This document shows positions 6,005 through 10,818 of a DNA stretch of 10,818 nucleotides, piece by piece. Each line of letters opens with the position of its first letter. Position 1 is the stretch's first letter. The notes under the pieces are model-generated. The model worked only from the letters and a program-made list of their open reading frames with translations, was not told the DNA's origin and did no database searches. The stretch lies in assembly GCA_018378255.1 (NCBI GenBank), contig JAGZXV010000194.1, positions 1-10,818 of the forward strand, read 5' to 3'. Origin of the DNA: Clostridiaceae bacterium. GTDB lineage: Bacteria; Bacillota; Clostridia; Lachnospirales; Lachnospiraceae. Position numbers and translations under genes: made by a program.

Positions 6005-6682
6005 TTGAACATATTAATTGTAGAAGATGAAATCCGTCTGGCAGAGGCGCTGGGACAGATCATGGCCGAACAAAAATACCAGGCCGATCTGTCCAATGAT
6101 GGAAATGACGGTCTGGCCCTGGCCTTGTCCGGCGAATATGATGTCATTGTATTGGATGTCATGCTGCCCGGAAAGGACGGATTTCAGATCGTACAGGAAC
6201 TGAGAAGAAATAAAATACAGACTCCGGTGATCATGCTGACAGCCAGAGACGACGTGCGGGATAAGATTGCCGGACTGGACCGGGGCGCTGATGATTATAT
6301 GACCAAACCATTTGTTCCTGAAGAACTGCTGGCCAGAATCCGCGCATTATCAAGGCGTCAGGGAGATGTGGTCATCGAGGAACTGGCCTTTGGGGATTTG
6401 CTGCTTAAATTCTCATCCAATGATTTATGGTGCGGACCTAAATCCATCCATTTGAGCTTTAAAGAATTTGAAATCCTTAAAATTTTAATGAGCAATCCTA
6501 AATCCATTATTTCTAAGGACCAGTTGATTTCCAAAGTGTGGGGAAGCAATTCCGACGCGGAAGACAATAATGTGGAAGCTTATATTTCATTTTTACGCAA
6601 AAAATTCTTCTTCCTGGGGTCAAAGGTGAGTATCGGGGTGGTCCGGAAAGTGGGCTACCGTCTGGAGGCAGAAAATGATTAA
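6005..6682 (+). CDS. OmpR-family response regulator
   Basis: A 225-residue two-domain DNA-binding regulator. The receiver domain (about 1-118) has the acidic pocket E7/D8/E9, the phospho-acceptor D51 in VLDVMLPG, T79 in MLTARDD and K101 in TKPF. The winged-helix output domain (about 125-222) is of the OmpR/PhoB type: LSFKEFEILKILMSNP, the recognition-helix region NNVEAYISFLRKK and the closing wing VRKVGYRL. The start codon is TTG. The gene overlaps the kinase gene by 8 bases (ATGATTAA) and carries that gene's ribosome binding site, so the pair forms one operon. It is divergent from the VTC operon, whose shared upstream region holds candidate 11-base-spaced sites. Control of that operon and of itself is the likely job, inferred from context. 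Confidence 0.95.
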   Translation: MNILIVEDEIRLAEALGQIMAEQKYQADLSNDGNDGLALALSGEYDVIVLDVMLPGKDGFQIVQELRRNKIQTPVIMLTARDDVRDKIAGLDRGADDYMTKPFVPEELLARIRALSRRQGDVVIEELAFGDLLLKFSSNDLWCGPKSIHLSFKEFEILKILMSNPKSIISKDQLISKVWGSNSDAEDNNVEAYISFLRKKFFFLGSKVSIGVVRKVGYRLEAEND

Positions 6683-7913
6683 AAAACTTCGCAGAAAATT
6701 CATTCTGATCAATATGATCTTTGTGGCCAGCATTTTAACCGTGGTGCTGGGAACCCTCTATTATACGAACTTCCAGCGCTCAAACAGGGGACTGAGGATG
6801 CTCATGAAACAGGTGGTCCAGTTCAACGACAGGCCGCAGGATAATAAATTTGAAATAAAACGACGGCCCGAACCCAAACCGGAACAGCGCCAGATGAGGA
6901 ACCTGACGCCCATTTTATTGGTAACTCTGGATGAGAATCACCAAATCAGCAGCACAGAAACCCAGAATGTAACATTTGAAAAATATCAGCTTCAGGTCCT
7001 GGTAGATGCTGCGCTTTCCCTTCCGGCCCCGGAAGGAAAGATCAGTGATTATGGCCTTCTATACTTAAAACAGGACACACCGGAAGGCATGAACATTGTC
7101 TTTGCAGACCTGACTCTCCAAAAATCCAGCATGAGAATGCTGCTCTTCAATTATCTGGCTATTTTCGCTGCCGGAACAGCCGCTTTTTTTGTATTAAGCC
7201 TTTTTCTTTCCAAATGGGCTCTCACGCCGGTGGAACGGGCCTGGGAACAGCAGAGCCAGTTTGTGGCCGATGCATCACATGAACTAAAGACTCCGCTTAC
7301 CGTCATTTTAGCCAATTTAAAAATTTTGGCCGCCCATAAAACAGATACCATACAAAGTCAGGAAAAATGGCTTAACAACACACAGGAAGAGGCAAACCGG
7401 ATGAAACAACTGGTAGAAGACCTTCTGTTCCTGGCTAAATCCGATGCCCAGACCACCCAGACCGTCATGTCGGATTTGGATTTCAGCAATCTGGCCTGGG
7501 AGCGGGTCCTGCTCTTTGAATCCCTGGCCTTTGAGCAGAATCTGACTTTAAACAGCGACATTGCCCCTGATATCCATCTGACCGGCAGCGAAAGCCAGAT
7601 CAAACAGCTGCTCACCATCCTCTTAGACAACGGCTGTAAGTATGCCGGAAAAGGAGGAAGTGTCAGTTTGACATTAAAAAAAGAACAGGATAAAATCCTG
7701 CTCTCTGTTCATAACAGCGGCAATCCCATTTCCCCTGAAGATATCGGCCATCTGTTCGAACGCTTTTACCGGGCTGATAAGTCCAGGGTGCGAAAAGCCG
7801 GCGGATACGGCCTGGGGCTTTCCATTGCCAAATCAATCGCCGACAGCCATCATGGAAAGATAACTGTCAGCAGCGACCTAGCTCATGGGACTGTGTTTAT
7901 GGTTACGTTTTAA
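6675..7913 (+). CDS. Sensor histidine kinase, partner of the adjacent regulator
   Basis: A 412-residue membrane kinase. TM1 lies at about 10-30 and TM2 at about 156-178, enclosing an extracytoplasmic region of roughly 125 residues. A short linker leads to the dimerisation/phospho-acceptor helix with the H-box SHELKTPLTVI, H202. The ATPase domain shows the N-box LLTILLDNGCKYAG (N319), an F-box-like FERFYRADKSR (361-371) and the G-box GGYGLGLSIAKSI (376-388). No full HAMP domain is evident between TM2 and H202; the gap is only about 23 residues. The outer region has a strongly basic stretch, KFEIKRRPEPKPEQRQMR (58-75), and no sensor fold I recognise. The ATG at 6675 has GGAGG six bases upstream. 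The gene ends exactly where the convergent ABC gene ends. The stimulus is unknown. Confidence 0.93.
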   Translation: MIKKLRRKFILINMIFVASILTVVLGTLYYTNFQRSNRGLRMLMKQVVQFNDRPQDNKFEIKRRPEPKPEQRQMRNLTPILLVTLDENHQISSTETQNVTFEKYQLQVLVDAALSLPAPEGKISDYGLLYLKQDTPEGMNIVFADLTLQKSSMRMLLFNYLAIFAAGTAAFFVLSLFLSKWALTPVERAWEQQSQFVADASHELKTPLTVILANLKILAAHKTDTIQSQEKWLNNTQEEANRMKQLVEDLLFLAKSDAQTTQTVMSDLDFSNLAWERVLLFESLAFEQNLTLNSDIAPDIHLTGSESQIKQLLTILLDNGCKYAGKGGSVSLTLKKEQDKILLSVHNSGNPISPEDIGHLFERFYRADKSRVRKAGGYGLGLSIAKSIADSHHGKITVSSDLAHGTVFMVTF

Positions 7914-7931
7914 TTATCCCCGCATAAAACG
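7906..7931. repeat. Inverted repeat across the abutting stop codons
   Basis: CGTTTTA (7906-7912) and TAAAACG (7925-7931) form a perfect 7-base dyad with a 12-base loop, spanning the stop codons of the histidine kinase and the convergent ABC ATPase gene. It could act as a minimal bidirectional terminator, but it is AT-rich and lacks a clear T-tract, so this is tentative. Confidence 0.35.
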
Positions 7932-8660
7932 GCTTAAAAATTCCTTGGTCTGGTGGTTCTTAGGATTGCTGAACAATTCCTTCGGTTCTCCTTCTTCCAC
8001 GATTACGCCGCCTGCCATAAACACCACATGGTTTGACACATCGCGGGCGAAGGCCATCTCATGGGTCACGATAATCATCGTAAGCCCCTCATCCGCCAGA
8101 GTCCGCATAACCTCTAAAACCTCTCCCACCATCTGGGGATCCAGCGCTGAGGTCGGCTCATCAAACAGCAGAACTTCCGGCTCCATGGCTAAAGCCCTGG
8201 CGATTGCAACCCTTTGTTTCTGTCCGCCGGAAAGCTGGCGCGGTTTTGCATTGATATAAGGCGCCATGCCCACCTTTTCCAGAAACATCATAGCATTCCT
8301 CTGGGCGTCTTCCTTCGTCTTTTTCAGCACTTTGATCTGCCCAACCATGCAGTTTTCCAAAACTGTCATATTGTTAAACAGGTTAAAACTCTGAAATACC
8401 ATTCCCACCTTGGAACGGAAGCTGGAAGGGTTTACCTTGGAATCCGTGATATCCGTATCGTGATACAGGATTTCTCCCGTAGTAGGAGTTTCCAGCAGGT
8501 TGATACAGCGTAAAAGGGTAGATTTACCCGAACCGGACGCTCCGATGATACAGGTAACATCCCCCGGACTTACCGTAAAATCAATATCCCGAAGCACAAC
8601 ATTGGTGCCGAATGTTTTACTCAAATGCCTGATCTGTAATACGCAGTTGTCCGCCATCAT
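7914..8660 (-). CDS. Polar amino-acid ABC transporter ATP-binding protein
   Basis: A 248-residue ABC ATPase that powers amino-acid import from the cytoplasmic face. All catalytic motifs are present: Walker A GASGSGKST (40-48), Q-loop VFQS with Q90, signature LSGGQKQR (143-150), Walker B VLLFDEP (163-169) with catalytic E168, D-loop SALD (171-174) and switch H200 in VTHEM. Length and motifs match the GlnQ/HisP-type polar amino-acid class. The start ATG overlaps the permease stop (ATGA). A second ATG follows immediately at 8657 and lies at the better distance (seven bases) from AGGAGG, so the true start is one of these two. It is the last gene of the binding protein-permease-ATPase operon. The transported amino acid is not determinable here. 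Confidence 0.95.
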   Translation of the reverse strand: MMADNCVLQIRHLSKTFGTNVVLRDIDFTVSPGDVTCIIGASGSGKSTLLRCINLLETPTTGEILYHDTDITDSKVNPSSFRSKVGMVFQSFNLFNNMTVLENCMVGQIKVLKKTKEDAQRNAMMFLEKVGMAPYINAKPRQLSGGQKQRVAIARALAMEPEVLLFDEPTSALDPQMVGEVLEVMRTLADEGLTMIIVTHEMAFARDVSNHVVFMAGGVIVEEGEPKELFSNPKNHQTKEFLSRFMRG

Positions 8661-9466
8661 GCTTCCTCCTTTTTCTTGTTCTTATCATCCGGGTAGCGGT
8701 ACATACCGCTGGTATGGGCCAGCGTGTCCGTAGTAGCCAGGTCATAGTTGTCCGGCCCGTCCATCTTCTTTTCCCAGAAACGCAGGATTCTGGAACAGGT
8801 AAAGGTCAGGATAAAGTAGATCACCATAGCGATGGCAAATGCCTCAAAATAAGTATACAGGGCTCCTGCCACGCTCTTGGTCGCATAGAACAGTTCCACC
8901 GTACCGATGATGGAAAGCACGCAGGTATCCTTAATATTGATGATCAGGTTGTTGCCGATCTGAGGCATGATATTGCGCAGGGCCTGAGGAAGGATCACGC
9001 TTGTCATCGTCTGGAAATGGTTCATTCCAATGGCCTTGGCCCCTTCTGTCTGTCCCGGATCTATGGACAAAATTCCCCCCCGGACCGTCTCCGCCATATA
9101 CGCTCCCGTATTGATGGAAACAATAAAAAATGCTGCAAACCACATGGACATATTGATGTTGAATACCGCAGCGGAACCAAAGTAAATGAACATGGCCTGA
9201 GCCATCATAGGGGTTCCCCTGAATACTTCCACATATATGTTTAAAAGGGCTTTTACAATCCATAAAAGCACCTTTTTCACCACGTTGTCATGCTTTTCAA
9301 CTGGAATCGTCTGGATAATTCCCACTGCAAACCCGATTATACAGCCGATCAATGTGCCCACCAGGGCAATCACCATGGTCACTCCCGCTCCTCTTAAAAA
9401 AGAAGCGCTGTTACGCTGGAGAATATACACAATTCTTCCGAAAAAATCTGAAGGCAAAGAAGACAT
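8657..9466 (-). CDS. Polar amino-acid ABC transporter permease
   Basis: A 269-residue membrane permease of the His/Glu/Gln/Arg class. Hydrophobic segments lie at about 27-52, 65-81, 88-101, 107-121, 183-193 and 204-224. The conserved periplasm-proximal sequence VEVFRGTPMMAQ (79-90) and the EAA loop EGAKAIGMNHFQTMTSVILPQ (from 141), which docks on the ATPase, are both present. A hydrophilic C-terminal tail of about 35 residues (235-269, ending KNKKKEEA) extends beyond the last membrane segment and carries the ribosome binding site of the next gene. The ATG at 9466 has AAGGAG seven bases upstream. An upstream in-frame ATG at 9505 falls inside the intercistronic stem-loop and is rejected. Only one permease gene is present, so the channel is presumably a homodimer. 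Confidence 0.95.
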   Translation of the reverse strand: MSSLPSDFFGRIVYILQRNSASFLRGAGVTMVIALVGTLIGCIIGFAVGIIQTIPVEKHDNVVKKVLLWIVKALLNIYVEVFRGTPMMAQAMFIYFGSAAVFNINMSMWFAAFFIVSINTGAYMAETVRGGILSIDPGQTEGAKAIGMNHFQTMTSVILPQALRNIMPQIGNNLIINIKDTCVLSIIGTVELFYATKSVAGALYTYFEAFAIAMVIYFILTFTCSRILRFWEKKMDGPDNYDLATTDTLAHTSGMYRYPDDKNKKKEEA

Positions 9467-9490
9467 AATTTTACTCCTTACTTTTAAAAT

Positions 9491-9520
9491 GGCACGGGGC
9501 TGCATCTGCCTACCCGTGCC
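9491..9520 (-). ncRNA. Intercistronic stem-loop between binding protein and permease genes
   Basis: A perfect 8-bp GC-rich dyad, GGCACGGG (9491-9498) and CCCGTGCC (9513-9520), with a 14-base loop, sits 21 bases after the binding-protein stop and just before the permease ribosome binding site. Read leftward it is followed by ATTTTAAAAG rather than a T-run. In ABC import operons such hairpins often protect the abundant binding-protein message or partly terminate transcription, giving more binding protein than permease; that role is inferred. It is an mRNA element, not an independent RNA gene. Confidence 0.65.
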
Positions 9521-9541
9521 TGTACTGTGTTAACGCCTGCC

Positions 9542-10411
9542 CTATTGGGAAAGAGGCTGAACCGCAATCGCATCATCCATCATCTTGGTATAATCGTCTG
9601 CCGTCATCTTTCCTAAAACACCGTTAATCGCATCTTTTAATTCCGTATTACCCTTTTTCAAAGAGATACCGATATTAATCTCTTCTTCTGAAACCTCAAA
9701 TGCGCCTTCTGTTTCTGAAAAATCCAGAAGCTTGAAATCAGGATAAGCCACACATGCAGCCATTCCGGTCGGCATATCGGTTACTACCAGATCGCATTTG
9801 CCGGCGCTTAATGCCACCAGCATGGCCGGCGCTGATTCCTGTGCCGGAAGAATCTTGGCATCCGGGATCTGAGGAAGGCATACATTATACCAGATCGTAT
9901 TCTGCTGGGAAGTACAAACCGCGCCCTTTAACTCCTCAACACTCTTGGCATCCGCATAAGCGCTGTCGTTCTTCACCAGAGTGATGATGGATGCATAGTA
10001 ATAAGGTTCTGTAAAATCCACTGATTCCATGCGTTCCGATGTGATGGACTGGCCTGCAATCACACAATCCACCGTCCCCGACTGTACGGCAGGTACAAGG
10101 GCATCCCAGTCTAACTTGACGATCTCAAGTTCATAGCCCAGCTCATCAGCGATCTTCTTAGCCATCATAACATCGTAGCCATATGCAAAATCCGGGCTTC
10201 CGGAAATCGGAACCGCACCATTGGAATCATCCGGCTGTGTCCAGTTATAAGGGGCATAACCGCACTCCATAGCTACTTTCAGCGTTTTCGCTCCGCCTTC
10301 TGCCGCCGGCGCCTCATCCTTTTTTTCGCTTTTTCCACCGCATGCAGCCAATGACACCGCCATGGAAACAGCAAAAAATGCCGCCATCACTTTCTTCAAA
10401 TTCTTTTTCAT
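9542..10411 (-). CDS. Polar amino-acid ABC transporter substrate-binding lipoprotein
   Basis: A 289-residue exported lipoprotein that captures an amino acid outside the membrane and passes it to the permease. The signal peptide ends in lipobox LAAC with C24 as the lipid anchor, followed by a flexible acidic/Ala linker to about residue 40. The mature part is an SBP_bac_3-type bilobal domain: LKVAMECGYAPYNW (44-57), GYDVMMAKKIADELG (78-92), and DWDALVPAVQSGTVD with SITSERMESVDFTEPYY (101-138). R127 is the likely carboxylate-binding Arg and D222 in VVTDMPTG the likely amine-binding Asp, by analogy with HisJ-type proteins. A loop of about 18 residues (58-75) after the first motif is longer than in HisJ. 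The ATG at 10411 (GGAGGA upstream, then Lys-rich signal start) is chosen over an ATG five codons earlier. It is the first gene of the operon. Confidence 0.95.
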   Translation of the reverse strand: MKKNLKKVMAAFFAVSMAVSLAACGGKSEKKDEAPAAEGGAKTLKVAMECGYAPYNWTQPDDSNGAVPISGSPDFAYGYDVMMAKKIADELGYELEIVKLDWDALVPAVQSGTVDCVIAGQSITSERMESVDFTEPYYYASIITLVKNDSAYADAKSVEELKGAVCTSQQNTIWYNVCLPQIPDAKILPAQESAPAMLVALSAGKCDLVVTDMPTGMAACVAYPDFKLLDFSETEGAFEVSEEEINIGISLKKGNTELKDAINGVLGKMTADDYTKMMDDAIAVQPLSQ

Positions 10412-10458
10412 AATCTCCTCCGTCATTCCTACACTTGTCTAATGTAATAAATAGAAAC

Positions 10459-10488
10459 ATTATAATGGATTCACTTCCCGCTTGTCAA
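10459..10488 (-). promoter_or_regulatory. Consensus sigma-A promoter of the amino-acid ABC operon
   Basis: On the minus strand, a perfect TTGACA (10488-10483), 18 bases, then a perfect TATAAT (10464-10459). Shifting the -10 by one base to TTATAA gives a 17-base spacer. The start point would be near 10452, leaving a leader of about 40 bases. An imperfect dyad AATGT/ACATT (10441-10445 and 10457-10461) covers the start point and could be an operator; that is weak. Confidence 0.8.
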
Positions 10489-10526
10489 GGGAAAACCCAG
10501 ATTCGACCGGCAATTTATTCAAATAA

Positions 10527-10818
10527 CTACGCTTTTTCGTCAAATTTTATCATCTTGCCCGGATTTAATATGTTCTTCTCATCAAATGCCAGTTTAATGG
10601 AGCGGTACAGGTTGTACATCCTGGTTCCCACAAAATCTTCCAGATATTCCAGGCGGCCGTTCCCGATTCCATGTTCACCGGACATCTGTCCTCCCAGCTC
10701 CTTGCTCTTTGCATAAAGCTCTTTCAAAATCTCTTTTGTAGCCGTCTTCCACTCTTCCTCCGTAAGCTGGTCACGAAGGATTTCCGTATGGATATTGCCG
10801 TCTCCCGCATGGCCTACG
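10527..10818 (-). CDS. C-terminal end of a GlcD-type FAD-linked oxidase (partial)
   Basis: The last 96 residues of a leftward gene whose start lies beyond the window. The fragment begins VGHAGDGNIH, the metal/substrate-site motif of the FAD-linked oxidase C-terminal domain, and continues to GGQMSGEHGIG, the second conserved motif. It ends LNPGKMIKFDEKA before TAG at 10529-10527, matching the usual C-terminal NPGK pattern. The family (GlcD, D-lactate and D-2-hydroxyacid dehydrogenases) oxidises 2-hydroxyacids with FAD, often passing electrons to EtfAB or quinone. Which substrate is used cannot be told from this end. The gap to the ABC promoter holds no strong terminator, so some read-through into the ABC operon is possible. 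Confidence 0.93.
   Translation of the reverse strand, partial: VGHAGDGNIHTEILRDQLTEEEWKTATKEILKELYAKSKELGGQMSGEHGIGNGRLEYLEDFVGTRMYNLYRSIKLAFDEKNILNPGKMIKFDEKA

Noticed and set aside
8714..9244. Rightward 176-codon frame opposite the permease gene
   Set aside because: It is the antisense of a clear ABC permease with its EAA motif; its translation is His/Arg-rich with no recognisable domain.
9467..9505. Longer N-terminus for the permease starting at 9505
   Set aside because: It would place the start inside the GC-rich stem-loop and upstream of the good ribosome binding site that serves 9466.
10481..10489. CTTGTCAAG palindrome over the -35 box of the ABC operon
   Set aside because: The dyad is mostly the TTGACA consensus itself with flanking bases; nothing further supports an operator.
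10489..10526. Possible terminator of the FAD-linked oxidase gene
   Set aside because: Only a 4-bp stem with a wobble pair followed by GTTTTC was found; too weak to report as a terminator.

Overview
The window looks like chromosomal DNA of a Clostridia-type Firmicute, plausibly a gut Lachnospiraceae. This rests on AGGAGG ribosome binding sites before nearly every gene, TTG and GTG starts, textbook sigma-A promoters, short intergenic gaps, lipobox lipoproteins, and protein families common in that group (Cthe_2159-like carbohydrate-binding lipoprotein, DUF4956, VTC-domain protein). The species call is inference. No rRNA, tRNA, CRISPR array, insertion sequence or attachment site was seen, and no stretch over about 160 bases lacks a gene.

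Layout from left to right. (1) 1-165: the 3' end of an unrecognised rightward gene, closed by a bidirectional hairpin terminator at 217-270. (2) 271-1318: a leftward pair, a DUF4375/DMP19-like acidic protein followed by a GNAT acetyltransferase. (3) 1532-2917: a rightward MATE efflux pump with its own strong promoter. (4) 2972-5851: a leftward, translationally coupled three-gene operon encoding a VTC-domain polyphosphate-polymerase-like protein, the DUF4956 membrane protein, and a beta-helix lipoprotein of the Cthe_2159 family. (5) 6005-7913: a divergent rightward OmpR-family response regulator and histidine kinase. (6) 7914-10411: a leftward polar amino-acid ABC importer (binding lipoprotein, stem-loop, permease, ATPase) behind a consensus promoter. 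(7) 10527-10818: the C-terminal end of a GlcD-type FAD-linked oxidase, also leftward.

The most interesting part is 2972-7913. A cytosolic polymer-forming tunnel enzyme, a multi-pass membrane protein with an MgtC-like architecture, and an exported 22-residue-repeat beta-helix lipoprotein are made from one overlapping operon. That operon sits back-to-back with a two-component system. The shared intergenic region carries an inverted repeat and two TTTCAG direct repeats exactly 11 bp apart, the geometry expected for an OmpR/PhoB-type regulator. I propose a regulated envelope system that makes or moves an anionic polymer, possibly polyphosphate, and presents a polymer-binding surface protein. The families are recognisable; the joint function is a hypothesis.

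The remaining genes look like ordinary accessory and housekeeping functions: drug or metabolite efflux, amino-acid uptake and 2-hydroxyacid oxidation.
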